Source: JAOPZW01 sp963807305 (lineage in GTDB: Bacteria; Actinomycetota; Thermoleophilia; Solirubrobacterales; Solirubrobacteraceae). Taken from it: DNA of 64,000 nucleotides. The translations under genes and the position numbers were made by a program. A model generated the notes under the pieces. The model ran no database searches, was not told the origin of the DNA, and saw nothing but the letters and a program-made list of their open reading frames with translations. Where the stretch lies: the NCBI GenBank assembly GCA_963807305.1, contig CAWEBN010000013.1, positions 1-64,000 of the forward strand, read 5' to 3'. Each line of letters opens with the position of its first letter. Positions within the stretch are counted from its first letter, which is position 1. This document shows, in pieces, positions 25,238-35,382 of this stretch.

Positions 25238-28200
25238 CAGTACTCGACCTCCTGGCGGCGCTTGCGCACGATCGTGATCGAGTCGCGGTTGGACCCGGTC
25301 GGGCCGTAGTAGTTCGGCGCCCACGACAGCTGCGCGTAGCCGCCGATCATGTGCGTCGGCTTCATCGCGATCGTGGTCAGCGCGTTCTCGGTGCCGCCGC
25401 GGCGCCCGTCGATCACCGAGCGCGGCGTGCCGATCTGGCGGTCCTTGGAGTGATACATCAGGCACACGCCCTGCGGCACGCGATGCGAGACGACCACGCG
25501 CGTGACGACGATGCCGTTGCGGTTGTGCGCCTCGACCCAGTCGTTGTCGGCACGTCGATCGCCTCGGCGTCCTGCGGGCTCATCCACAGCCCCGAGCCGC
25601 CGCGGAACAGCGTCAGCATGTGCAGGTTGTCCTGATACTCGGAGTGGATCGACCACTTCGAGTGCGGCGTCAGGTAGCGCAGCGTCACCTCCGGGACGCC
25701 GTCGTCGGCGATCGGCTGGGCGCCGGCGAGCATCAGCCGGTGGTCGACCGGCGGCCGGTAGGCGGGCAGGCCCTCGCCGAGCTCGCGCATCCACGCGTGG
25801 TCGAGGTAGAGGTGCATGCGCCCGACAGCGTGTGCCAGGGCTTGTCGTGCTCGACGTTGATCGTGAACGCGGCGTAGGCGCGGCCCTCCTCGTCGATGCC
25901 CGACCACTCCGGCGAGGTGATCACCCGCCGCGGCTGCACCTGCGCGTCCTGGAAGGTGATCCGCGACTCCTCCGCGCCCTCGGCCAGGCCGGCGAGCGGG
26001 ACGCCGCAGCGCTCCTCCAGCGAGCGGAACCCGGCCAGCGCGAGACGCCCGTTGGAGACGCCCGAGAGCGCGAGCATCGCCTCGGCGGCCTGCTCGGCGC
26101 GCTCCAGCGACGGGCCGCCCGTCGGCGGCGCCGCCGACCGCGCGGCCGTTGCGCGCCGCCAGCCACTCGACCTCGCGGTCCGGGATCCAGGAGGCGCTCT
26201 TGACGTTCGCGCCGAGCTGCTCGGCCAGCGGGCCGAGCGCCGCCCACTGCGTCGGCCACCGCGCCGTAGTCGCGCTCGACGACGGTCAGGTTGGGCATCG
26301 TGCGCCCGGGCACCGGCTCGCACTCGCCCGCCCGCCAGTCGGCCACCTCGCCGCGCGGCTGGGTGATCTCGCCCGGCGTAGTCGTGCAGGACCGGGGTGG
26401 CCACGACGTCGCGGCGCACGCCGAGGTGCTCGGCGGCCAGCTCGGAGAACTTGCGCGCGATCGTGTGGAACGTGTCCCAGTCGGTGCGCGCCTCCCACGG
26501 CGGCGGCACCGCCTGGTTGAACGAGTGCACGAACGGGTGCATGTCGGTCATCGACAGGTCGTACTTCTCGTACCAGGTCGCCGCCGGCAGCACGACGTCG
26601 GAGTACAGGCCGGTCGTCGTCATGCGGAAGTCGACGTTGACCAGCAGGTCGAGCTTGCCGCGCGGGATCTCCTCGCGCCAGCGCACGCTCGACGGGCGCT
26701 CGCCGGCGGGCAGCGGCTCGGCCAGCGGCCCGTCGTGGACGGCGCCGAGCAGGTGGCGCAGGAAGTACTCCTGTCCCTTGCCCGAGGAGCCGAGCAGGTT
26801 CGAGCGCCAGACGAAGAACACGCGCGGGAAGCTCGACGGCGCGCTCGGGTCGTCGACCGCGAAGCTCAGGCGGCCCGCCTTGAGCTCGGACACGACGTGC
26901 TCGGCCGGGTCGACGCCGGCGGCGTCGGCCTCGTCGGCGAGCTCGAGCGGGTTGCGGTCGAACGTCGGGAACGACGGCATCCAGCCCATCCGCACCGCCT
27001 TGGCGTGCGCGTCGATCGCGGTCTGCCCCTCGAACAGGCCGGCGCCCAGCGGCGACGCGAAGCGCTCCGGGCGCAGCCGGTCATAGCGCCACTGCTCGGT
27101 GTGCTGGTAGAACCACGACGTGCCCTGCGCCTGGCGCGGCGGGCGCCGCCAGTCCAGCGCGAACGCGAGCGTCTGCCAGCCCGCGAAGGTGCGGATCTTC
27201 TCCTGGCCGACGTAGTGCGCCCAGCCGCCGCCGTTGATCCCGACGCAGCCGCCGAGCAGCAGCAGCGCGATGAACGAGCGGTAGGTCTCGTCGGAGTGAA
27301 ACCAGTGATTGGTGCCCGCGCCCATGCAGATCATCGAGCGCCCGCCGCTGACCTCCGCGTTGCGCGCGAACTCGCGCGCGACCTTGACCGCCAGCCGGCC
27401 GGTCGACCGACGGTGATCGCCTCCTGCCACGCCGGCGTGTACGGCGCGCTCGCGTCGTCGTAGCCCTCCGGCCACTCGCCCGGCAGCCCGTCGCGCGCGA
27501 CGCCGTAGGTCGCGAGCATCAGGTCGAGCACCGTGGTCACGAGCCGGCCGCCGACGCGGATCGCCGGCACGCCGCGGCGCATCACGCGCGCCGCCGGGCC
27601 CGTCGCCGACGTCGAAGCGCGGCAGCGCGACCTCGACCGCCTCGCTCGTGACGGCCGTGCAGGGAGAGCACCGGATCGAGCGCGCCGAGGCCGCAGGTTC
27701 CAGCGGCCCTTGCCCTGCTCGCCGTAGCGGAAGCCGACCGAGCCGTTCGGCACCGCCGGCGCGCCGGTGACGGCGTCGAGCAGCACCGGCTTCCAGTCGG
27801 CGTGCTCGCTCTCGTCGCCGATGTCGGCGGCCATCAGGAAGCGGCCCGGCACGTGCACGCCGTCGCGCTCCTCGAGCGAGACGAGCAGCGGCAGGTCGGT
27901 GAAGCGCTTGCCGTAGTCCTCGAAGCGCGGCACCGCGCCGGTCGACCCAGAACTCCTTGAGCATCACGTGGCCCATCGCCATCGCCAGCGCCGCCGTCGG
28001 TGCCCGGCTGCGCCGGCAGCCAGTCGTCGGCGAACTTCACGTGATCGGAGTAGTCCGGCGAGACGACGACGACCTTCTGGCCGCGATAGCGCGCCTCGGT
28101 CATGAAGTGCGCGTCCGGCGTGCGCGTGATCGGCAGGTTCGTGCCCCACACGATCAGGTAGCTCGCGTCCCACCAGTCGGCCGACTCGGGCACGTCGGTC

Positions 28201-28902
28201 TGGTCGCCGAACACCTGCGGCGACGCCGGCGGCAGGTCCGCGTACCAGTCATAGAACGTCGTCGTGTGCCCGCCGATCAGCGACAAAAAGCGCGTGCCGG
28301 CGGCGAACGACACCGGCGACATCGCCGGGATCGGCGTGAAGCCGCCGACCCGGTCGGGGCCGTGCTCGCGAATCGCGTGCACCGTCGCGGCGGCGATCAG
28401 CTCGCTCGCCTCCTCCCAGTCGCAGCGCACGAACCCGCCGCGGCCGCGCTCCCCGCGATAGCGGCCGTCCGCCGCGACCTGCGCGAACGCCGCGACCGGG
28501 TCCGGCGACGCTGGCGCGCGCGGCGCGCCAGCAGCTCGAGCAGGCTGCCGCGGACGTACGGGAACTTCAGGCGGGCCGGCGAGTACGTGTACCACGAGAA
28601 CGACGCGCCGCGCGGGCAGCCACGCGGCTCGTGGTTCGGGCCGGTCGGGATCGGTGCGCGGGTAGTCGACCGCCTGCGACTCCCAGGTGATCAGCCCGTC
28701 CTTGACGTACACGTTCCACGAGCACGACCCCGTGCAGTTGACGCCGTGCGTCGAGCGCACGACCTTGTCGTGGCGCCAGCGGTCGCGGTAGGCGCGACTC
28801 CCAGCCGCGGCCGCGGGCGATCAGCATGCTCCAGCCCTCCGCGCTGGCCTCGCCCTTGCGGAAGAACTCGTGCGCGGCCACCAGCCTGGCGTCCGCGTTC
28901 AC
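25237..28902 (-). pseudogene. narG: Respiratory nitrate reductase alpha subunit NarG, many frameshifts
   Basis: Molybdenum catalytic subunit. The N-terminal FS0 iron-sulfur motif HGVNCTGSCSWNVYVKDG and the Mo-ligand region FGDQTDVPESADWWDASYL are present, as are GAGTNHWFHSDETYRSFI, VVLPAATWYEKYDLSMTDMH and the C-terminal MKPTHMIGGYAQLSW. Family-like sequence covers the gene from MNADARLVAAHEFFRKGEAS to the stop but jumps frame about a dozen times. I see no nonsense substitutions between jumps. No clear twin-arginine signal. Confidence 0.9.
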
Positions 28903-28937
28903 GCGCGATCCGTGCGCTCACAGCTCCCGTGCGCGTT

Positions 28938-29024
28938 GTCGGCAACGTCATCGCACCGTGGCCTCGCCCGACAAGCGTCGGCAACGTACCATGCACCGAC
29001 GGTTTCTCACAGCGAGGTGTGAAA
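28938..29024. promoter_or_regulatory. Operator candidates between narG and its divergent regulator
   Basis: Two direct copies of GTCGGCAACGT (28938-28948 and 28977-28987), the first within the dyad CGTTG-TCGG-CAACG, and a separate dyad TTTCTCACA-gcgagg-TGTGAAA at 29003-29024, just before the regulator start. Their place suggests autoregulation and nar control. Confidence 0.45.
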
Positions 29025-29032
29025 ACTGGCTG

Positions 29033-29713
29033 GTGTTGACCTCCCCAACCCGAACGGGGACGACGACGTCGCTCGCCCAGCCGACGCGTCGACGGCTGTT
29101 CGCGCTCCTCGGGCAGCTCGGCGGCGCCGCCTCCACCGTCGAGCTGGCCGAGCGGCTGGGCCTGCACCCCAACGGCGTGCGCACCCATCTGCAACGCATG
29201 CGCGACGCCGGCCTGGTGACCCACCGCCGCGCCCCGCAACCGCGCGGGCGGCCCCGCGACGAATGGGCGATCGCGCCGACCGCCCGCCCCGGCGGCGACC
29301 CGCCGCACGCCTACGGCGCGCTCGCCGTCTGGCTCGCGCGCAGCATCCCCGCCACGCCCGCCCGCCTACGCGAGGTCGAGGCCACCGGCCGCGAGATCGG
29401 CCAGGAGCTCGCTATCGCGCAGCCGCCGTCCGTCGCCGAGCAGGCGATCGGCGACCTACTGACCGCGCTCGGCTTCCAGCCCGAGATCGAGCGTGAGCCG
29501 GAAGGACGACTGCGCTGCCGCCTGCGCAACTGCCCCTACCGCGACTCGGTACGCGAGAACCAAGACGTCGTCTGCACCCTGCACCGCGGCCTCACGCGCG
29601 GCCTGCTCGACCGGCTCGCCCCCACCGCCACGCTCGAACGCTTCGTGCCCCACGACCCCGACCACGCCGGCTGCGAGATCGACATCGACGGCCTCGCGCC
29701 GGCATCCGACTAA
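29033..29713 (+). CDS. Winged-helix regulator with C-terminal cysteine cluster (SufR-like)
   Basis: 226 aa from GTG 29033. An N-terminal winged helix (RRRLFALLGQLGG, VELAERLGLHPNGVRTHLQR) is followed by a helical domain and a C-terminal set of cysteines: LRCRLRNCPYRDS, then DVVCTLHRG, then HAGCEIDI. This matches the layout of DeoR/SufR-type actinobacterial regulators that hold an iron-sulfur cluster and respond to NO, oxygen or iron. Divergent from narGHJI, so it likely controls it. The start was chosen because the dyad lies just upstream. Confidence 0.75.
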   Translation: MLTSPTRTGTTTSLAQPTRRRLFALLGQLGGAASTVELAERLGLHPNGVRTHLQRMRDAGLVTHRRAPQPRGRPRDEWAIAPTARPGGDPPHAYGALAVWLARSIPATPARLREVEATGREIGQELAIAQPPSVAEQAIGDLLTALGFQPEIEREPEGRLRCRLRNCPYRDSVRENQDVVCTLHRGLTRGLLDRLAPTATLERFVPHDPDHAGCEIDIDGLAPASD

Positions 29714-29729
29714 TCGGCACCGGGTAGCT

Positions 29730-29870
29730 AGGAGCGAAGTCGTTCGCCGCGTGGACCTCGCGAATCGCCATGAGCAGCCGCTCGTCCTCGGTCACGCGCT
29801 GTGACCGCTGGCCCGTGGCATGCTGATGGTAGGCGGAGGCCGACACGCCCAAGGTCCTACAGACAGGCTC
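29730..29870 (-). pseudogene. IS3-family transposase remnant
   Basis: The minus strand encodes TLGVSASAYHQHATGQRSQR and DERLLMAIREVHAANDFA, the N-terminal HTH_21 region of IS3-type OrfB, where a Tyr-Gly would normally follow. Upstream traces (LSRGLVGMRERRNRHDPGR) may be the OrfA-OrfB junction. No intact frame or terminal repeats were found. Confidence 0.55.
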
Positions 29871-30183
29871 GCATCACCGCCCGGTCGCGCACGACGCGGC
29901 CCGGGTCGTGGCGATTGCGACGCTCGCGCATCCCCACCAGCCCCCGCGACAGAGCTGCCGTCAGCCCCAGCCAGCCGGCCGCCTCGGCCACCAGCGCGGC
30001 ACCCGCACGGCTGACGAGTCCTCAGCCCAGGCCCGCGACGCGCGGGCTCCCACTCGCTCTCCATCCTGGGAGACCCGGGTCGTCGCAGCTCACGGCTGTC
30101 GATCCGCCGCAGCCCATGGCGGCGAGACATCGGTGATGCTTCGCAGGCCCGTGCGTGCCCTCCCCTCTCAAGGCGGTTTCCCC
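29871..30183. other. Probable transposon debris
   Basis: No intact gene seen; the minus strand may carry further broken OrfA sequence of the IS3-type element. Confidence 0.3.
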
Positions 30184-30748
30184 GTGCATACCGACATCCC
30201 CACCGGCGCCGATCTCGAGCGGCTGCTCTCCGCGTGCGACGCGGCGTGCGTCTCCATCTACCTGCCCACGGCGCCCGCGGAGCGCGGCGGCCGCGATCGC
30301 ATCGAGTTCAAGAACCTGAGCGCCCAGGCGCTCGATCAGGTCAGCGCGCCGACGGTCGGGCGCGCCGCGGTCAGCGACCTGAGCGACGTCCTCGAGGATC
30401 TCGTCGACGACGACGCGTTCTGGACACGCCAGGCCCACAGCCTGGCGGTCTTCGCCACCCCCTCAGGTGCGCGGACGTTCCAGGTCGCCGACCACCTGTC
30501 GCCGATCGTCGAGGTCTCAGACCGCTTCCACGTCAAGCCGCTGCTGCGCAGCGCAACGTTTCCACAGGCGGCGTACGTCCTGGCGCCAGTACTCGCGACG
30601 GGTCGAGGAGGCACTCAGGCCGCTCCTCTCCGGCCTCGACCTGCCGCTGATCCTGGCGGCGACCGAGACCTCTCACGCACGGTCTCGGCCCCGCGACGAA
30701 TGGGCAATCGCGCCCACCGCCCGCCCCAGCGGCGATCGGCCGTGTTGA
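30184..30748 (+). pseudogene. Truncated baeRF (eRF1-like) family gene
   Basis: From GTG 30184 with AAGGCGG upstream: LERLLSACDAACVSIYLPT, RIEFKNLSAQALDQV, then WTRQAHSLAVFATPSGARTF and RFHVKPLLRSATFPQAAYVL, the N-terminal half of bacterial eRF1-like proteins. At about 30585 the frame changes and YSRRVEEALRPLLSGLDLPL follows, which belongs over 100 residues later, so an internal part is lost. The end is fused to a stray copy of regulator sequence. Not functional. Confidence 0.6.
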
Positions 30749-30826
30749 GCGATTGGGCACGAAGCGAGGCCGACAAGACCACGAAGCGCACCGGTTCGCG
30801 CAGGAATCGGCGACCACGTCGCACAC

Positions 30827-31486
30827 CTATCCGCCGCGGCGGCGCGCCGCGCGGCGTGTCATGGCCTCGGGTGGCTCACTCGGGAGGTTGACGTCGCGTC
30901 GCAGGCCGACGATCCGCACGACGAAGCACACGAGCATGCCGAGGATCGGCCACAGCGCGCTCTGCGAGCCGGCCTTGGACGCGATAACGACGACGCTCGC
31001 ACCGAGCAGTGCGGGCACCGCATAGAGCCCGCCGCGCAGGACGCCGGGGATCTCATTGATGAGAATGTCGCGCAGCATCCCGCCGCCGATCGCCGTGACC
31101 GCGCCCAGCACCACCGCCTGGACCGGGGGGATGCGGAAGTCCAGCGCCGTGGAGGCGCCGGCGACGCAAAACAGAGCGAGGCCGGCGGCGTCGAGCACGT
31201 CGATCCGGCTCTGTGAGCGCTCCACCGACCGGGGCGCCAGGAACGTGAGCAGGCCCGCGGCGCCGGCCGCCGCGAGGTAGCGCCAGTCGCGAAAGCTCTC
31301 CGGCGGACGCCCGATCAACAGGTCACGCACGATGCCGCCGGCCATGCCCACCGCCACGGCGAGAACGACCACGCCGAAGATGTCCAAGCGCGTGCGCACA
31401 CCGGCGATGCCGCCGCTGAGCCCGAAGACGAAGGTCCCAGCCAGGCTCAAGGCCAGGATCAGGTCCGGATCGAAGCCCGGCAACAT
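30827..31486 (-). CDS. TRIC-type (UPF0126/YadS-like) membrane protein
   Basis: 219 aa from ATG 31486, about seven membrane helices arranged as two similar halves: GMAGGIVRDLLIGRPPE in the first and IGGGMLRDILINEIPG in the second, the paired Gly-rich signature of prokaryotic trimeric intracellular cation channels. It probably conducts K+ or a small solute. The open frame extends to 31615 across the divergent gene start, so the shorter start is preferred. Confidence 0.85.
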   Translation of the reverse strand: MLPGFDPDLILALSLAGTFVFGLSGGIAGVRTRLDIFGVVVLAVAVGMAGGIVRDLLIGRPPESFRDWRYLAAAGAAGLLTFLAPRSVERSQSRIDVLDAAGLALFCVAGASTALDFRIPPVQAVVLGAVTAIGGGMLRDILINEIPGVLRGGLYAVPALLGASVVVIASKAGSQSALWPILGMLVCFVVRIVGLRRDVNLPSEPPEAMTRRAARRRGG

Positions 31487-31528
31487 GTCGGGATCCTCGC
31501 CGATCGAACGGCGTAGCCTCTCCAGGTG

Positions 31529-32767
31529 ATGGAGGGCAAGCCCAGTGTGGGTGCTGATCTCGTGGAGCTCTACCGCGATCTGCATGCACACCCCGAGCTG
31601 TCCGGGCAGGAGCATCGGACCGCCTCACTGGCTGCGGCGCGGCTCAAGGACGCCGGGTTCAAGGTGACCACCGGCGTGGGCGGCACGGGCGTCGTCGGCG
31701 TGCTGTCCAACGGCGACGGGCCGGCCGTGATGCTGCGCGCCGACATGGACGCGCTGCCGGTCGCCGAGCAGACCGGGCTGGACTACGCGAGCACGCAGAC
31801 CACGACCGACCCCGACGGCGCGCAGGTGCCCGTGATGCACGCCTGCGGGCACGACATGCACGTCACGTGGCTGGCCGGGGCCACGGCGCAGCTCGCCGCC
31901 TCGCGCGATGCCTGGAGCGGCACGGTGCTGGCAGTCTTCCAGCCCGCCGAGGAGACCGCCGCCGGCGCGCAGGGCATGATCGACGACGGCCTGTTCGAGC
32001 GCTTCCCGAAGCCGCGGGTCATCCTCGGCCAGCACGTCATGCCCGGGCCAGCAGGCGACATCGCCTACCGCCCCGGGACAACGCAGGCCGCCGCCGACAG
32101 CCTCGAGATCAGGCTCTTCGGCCGCGGCGCGCACGGCTCGATGCCCGAGTCCAGCGTTGATCCCGTCGTGATGGCCGCTGCCACCGTGCTGCGCCTGCAG
32201 ACGATCGTCTCGCGCGAGATCGCCGCCACGCAGCCCGCCGTGGTCACGATCGGCTCGATCCAGTCGGGCACGAAGGACAACGTGATCCCCGACGACGCGC
32301 TGCTGAAGCTCAACGTCCGCACGTTCGACCAGGACGTCCGCGCTCACGTGCTCGCCGCGATCGAGCGGATCGTGAATGCCGAGGCCGCCGCGGCCGGCGC
32401 CCCGCAACCGCCGCAGATCACGACCACCGAGCACTACCCGCTGCTGAGCAACGACCCAGCGGCGACCGCGCGAGTCGCGGCGGCACTGCGCGAACACTTC
32501 GGCGACGAGCGCGTCCGCGAGCTCGCGATGCCCTACTCAGCCAGCGAGGACTTCGGCTCGTTTGGCACCGAGTGGGGCGTGCCGTCGGTGTTCTGGTACG
32601 TGGGCGGGACCGACCGTGGCCTCTACGCGCGCGCGCGGGAGGCCGGGCGGATCGCGGAGGACATCCCCACCAACCACAACCCCCGCTTCGCCCCCGTGAT
32701 CCACCCGACGCTCGAGACCGGCATCGAGGCGATGACCACCGCCGCCCTCGACGCGCTGGTCAGCTGA
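31529..32767 (+). CDS. M20-family amidohydrolase (N-acyl amino acid hydrolase type)
   Basis: 412 aa. Seen: DLHAHPELSGQE at the start, the metal-binding region MHACGHDMHVTWLAGA, the catalytic PAEETAAGAQG, HVMPGPAGDIAYRPG, the dimerisation domain with GRGAHGSMPESSVDP and the final HNPRFAPVIHPTLETGIEAM. Such enzymes hydrolyse N-acyl amino acids, hippurate or auxin conjugates; the exact substrate is not readable. Either GTG 31526 or ATG 31529 could start it. Divergent from the TRIC-type gene. Confidence 0.9.
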   Translation: MEGKPSVGADLVELYRDLHAHPELSGQEHRTASLAAARLKDAGFKVTTGVGGTGVVGVLSNGDGPAVMLRADMDALPVAEQTGLDYASTQTTTDPDGAQVPVMHACGHDMHVTWLAGATAQLAASRDAWSGTVLAVFQPAEETAAGAQGMIDDGLFERFPKPRVILGQHVMPGPAGDIAYRPGTTQAAADSLEIRLFGRGAHGSMPESSVDPVVMAAATVLRLQTIVSREIAATQPAVVTIGSIQSGTKDNVIPDDALLKLNVRTFDQDVRAHVLAAIERIVNAEAAAAGAPQPPQITTTEHYPLLSNDPAATARVAAALREHFGDERVRELAMPYSASEDFGSFGTEWGVPSVFWYVGGTDRGLYARAREAGRIAEDIPTNHNPRFAPVIHPTLETGIEAMTTAALDALVS

Positions 32768-33245
32768 GCCGTGCGACGACGAGCCTCGCACCGGCGTTCT
32801 GCGGACGTCGCGCGCGGGTCTGAGGTGCAGGGCATCGTCGGCGGCGAAGCGCTGCCCGCCGAGCGCCGGCTCCCCTTAGGCGGCCGCCGGCGACAGCGTG
32901 GCGTCGAAGCCGGGTACGCCCGGTGCGTACGCGTAGCACGCCGCCTTAGGTCGGCTGGCAGGCCGGAGACAGACTGACCGCGAGGTCGAACGAGCGCCAC
33001 CACTGGCGTTTTCGCGCGTCCCCGCGATGGGAAGCTGGCAGCGAACGGACTTCCGGCGTTGAGAGGTTTCGCATGTTTGCTCACGCTGCATTACACGGGC
33101 TCGCCAGAGTGGCTGGGAGGCGAGGAGGAGGCCCAACTCGAGCGCGCGGATCTCGTCGAGCGTGAGACCGGCGCCCGCTGGAGCGTCATCGGAGCCTGTC
33201 CGGCTTCCGCATCCGTGACACCACGCAGCGACGCGCTGGCGGCCC
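32768..33245. other. Spacer, possible gene debris
   Basis: Short protein-like pieces on the minus strand (for example FDLAVSLSPACQPT and LTLDEIRALELGLLLASQPL) lie in different frames. No gene is supported. Confidence 0.35.
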
Positions 33246-34700
33246 CTAGCGGGTGTGAGCGCGAGGCGGACCGGGGGACGCGCGCGTGCTGGAATCGACG
33301 GCGCCGTGCCACGGCCAGGGGCTCGAGGCGAACCAGCCGTTCTCGCCGGTGAGCGGCGACGGACGGTAGGCGACGAACGCCGCGTCGCCGAGCCCCAGGC
33401 TTGTCGCCGTCGCCTGAAGGCTCCGCGGCGTGGCGACACCACTCCAGCGCCCGCTTTCGACGCGGTGCTGGACGGCCAGCACGCCGGCGACCAACTCGGC
33501 GGGGGTGAAGTTGCAGTGGCTCTGGCGCGCGACATAGGCCTGCCGCAGACGGCTCCCCGCACCCGCGCCCCACACCGTGCGCGCGTAGGCGTTCTCGTGC
33601 TGGACCGGCACGAGCTGGTCGGAGATGGTGTGGAGGTCCAGCTCCGGTACCTGGAGCCGGCCGCGGGGGACCGAGGTCTGTGCCACCCATCGGACCGCGG
33701 GGACGTCCGCGCGGATGTCCGCGCCCGCGGTTAGGGTTTCGAGGTCCGAGCGAAGGTCCAGTCCCGCTTGGCGGTAAAGAGCCCGTACCTGAGGCGCATA
33801 CGGTGACCGGGCGAGCTGACGCGCGAAGTCGACGCCCACCGTCCACGAGGGGTTGCCACCCGCGGCCTGCTCGATCGACGGCCGGCCCGACTCGATGAAG
33901 TCCATCGTGGTGAACGCGCCGCTGAACTGGATGTCGAACTGCTGCTGCTCTTGGGCGACGTAGTCGCCGGGGGCAGGCATCGCCTGGCCCGGCGCCCAGG
34001 TCGGCACGTTGAGGAAGGCCATCGCCAGCGAGAGACGCGCACGACCTTCCGCCGTGCTCTGCGCCTGCTGCGCGATCGCATCGAACTGCTTGCCGGTCGC
34101 CAGGCCATCGTCCGCATTGGCGAAGCGCACGAGCTTGATCGGGACCGCGGGCGCAAGCAGCTTGGCCATCGCGTACTCGCCGTCCAGCTGATAGTTGCCG
34201 AGGTCGATGGCACCAGCCACGATGCCGCAGGTCGTCAGCGCACCGTCGATGCGGCCGTGACCGCGCTCGCTCTCCAGGGAGCTGATCAGTCCCCCCATCG
34301 ACGTGCCGAAGGCGATGACTTCTCGAGGCTTCGACGGCAGCAGAGCGCGGATCGCATCGAGCGCTTCGAACTGGTCGCGCAACGCGCTACCCAACGCCCA
34401 CCACGAGCCGGCCGGATCGTAGGAGGAGCCGACGAGCGCATATCCGCGGTCGAGCAGCGCCTGTTTGGTCGCCGGGTCAGGGGCGTCGGCGGCCACCAGC
34501 GGACCGAAGCCGTGGCTGTAGAGCAGCACCGCCCCGTTCCACGGCGACGGTACGTCGGCGATCCAGCTGCCGCCGTCGGAAGTGGTGCCCGTGTGATTCG
34601 TCGAGATGGTGGCCGGCGCAGCAGGCGCCGCAGCCAGTCCGGCGATGACCGACATCGCCGCCAGTGACCCCGCGATCCGCGTTCTCCACGATCCGCTCAT
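33246..34700 (-). CDS. Secreted alpha/beta hydrolase
   Basis: 484 aa with a signal peptide (TRIAGSLAAMSVIAGLAAAP) and alanine cleavage region. Catalytic elbow FGTSMGGLIS (G-x-S-x-G) near residue 134, preceded by VLLYSHGFGPL (oxyanion HG). The C-terminal catalytic region contains DLHTISDQLVPVQHE and SHCNFTPAEL, giving candidates for Asp and His. ATG 34700 has GGAGGAG upstream. Lipase/esterase or peptidase activity is possible. Divergent from a MarR regulator with palindromes between them. Confidence 0.85.
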   Translation of the reverse strand: MSGSWRTRIAGSLAAMSVIAGLAAAPAAPATISTNHTGTTSDGGSWIADVPSPWNGAVLLYSHGFGPLVAADAPDPATKQALLDRGYALVGSSYDPAGSWWALGSALRDQFEALDAIRALLPSKPREVIAFGTSMGGLISSLESERGHGRIDGALTTCGIVAGAIDLGNYQLDGEYAMAKLLAPAVPIKLVRFANADDGLATGKQFDAIAQQAQSTAEGRARLSLAMAFLNVPTWAPGQAMPAPGDYVAQEQQQFDIQFSGAFTTMDFIESGRPSIEQAAGGNPSWTVGVDFARQLARSPYAPQVRALYRQAGLDLRSDLETLTAGADIRADVPAVRWVAQTSVPRGRLQVPELDLHTISDQLVPVQHENAYARTVWGAGAGSRLRQAYVARQSHCNFTPAELVAGVLAVQHRVESGRWSGVATPRSLQATATSLGLGDAAFVAYRPSPLTGENGWFASSPWPWHGAVDSSTRASPGPPRAHTR

Positions 34701-34753
34701 GGATGTCTCCTCCGCCCGGAAGCCCGAGAGCTTCTGCCGACCCGATCGCTGGC

Positions 34754-34786
34754 CAAGGTAGTACCTTGCCAAGTTGATTGTCAATC
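34754..34786. promoter_or_regulatory. MarR-type operators between hydrolase and regulator
   Basis: Perfect palindrome CAAGGTA-G-TACCTTG at 34754-34768 and GATTG-T-CAATC at 34776-34786, both in the divergent spacer. The MarR protein probably represses both directions from here. Confidence 0.6.
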
Positions 34787-34848
34787 GCCTTGTCATTCCC
34801 CCTTTCTTCGCGGACGCCGGCGCCTCCGCGGGAGCTAAGGTGACGGCG

Positions 34849-35337
34849 ATGCAAGTGGCCGCCTCAGTCGCGGCGCCGGAGCCGGCCTCGGCGGTGGCGT
34901 CGCGCGTGGGTTACCTGGTTTATCGCGTCGAGCGACGGCTGCGCAGCCGTCTGGATGAAGCCGTTCAGCACCACGGCGTCACCACGACGGAGTACGTGAC
35001 GCTCAGCGTGCTCCGTCAGCACGACGGCATGTCGGGCGCCGAGCTGGCCCGCTGGGCCTTCGTCACGCCCCAGGCGATGAACGCCGTCGTCTCCAAGCTC
35101 GAGCGACGGCGGCTCGTTCGCCGCCGGCGCGACCCGAAGCACGGCCGCGTGCTGCGCGCCAGCGTGACGGCCAAGGGCCTCGAGGTCCTCGACCGGTGCG
35201 ACCGCTCAATGGACGCCATCGAGGGCGACATGCTCCGCGACGTCTCGCCGGAGGCCGCCGATTTCCTCCGCGAGACGCTCGCGAGCTGCGCCCACGCGCT
35301 CGAGGCCACCAGGCCGCGCCTGCCACCGAGGCCGTGA
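34849..35337 (+). CDS. MarR-family transcriptional regulator
   Basis: 162 aa from ATG 34849: LVYRVERRLRSRLDEAVQHH, winged helix TTTEYVTLSVLRQHDGMSGA ... VTPQAMNAVVSKLERRRLV, the Arg-rich wing RRRRDPKHGRVLRASVTAKG, and a C-terminal dimer helix. Divergent from the secreted hydrolase, which it likely controls. An earlier ATG at 34774 falls inside the operator region and is less likely. Confidence 0.88.
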   Translation: MQVAASVAAPEPASAVASRVGYLVYRVERRLRSRLDEAVQHHGVTTTEYVTLSVLRQHDGMSGAELARWAFVTPQAMNAVVSKLERRRLVRRRRDPKHGRVLRASVTAKGLEVLDRCDRSMDAIEGDMLRDVSPEAADFLRETLASCAHALEATRPRLPPRP

Positions 35338-35382
35338 GCTCGCGCGGAATTCCTACCACGCTTTCTTTGGGGACGGTCATCC

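Noticed and set aside
30700..30717. ATGGGC-AATCGC-GCCCAC, a further match to the regulon repeat
   Set aside because: It lies in a duplicated coding fragment, and no -10 hexamer or start codon is found at the fixed spacing on either strand.
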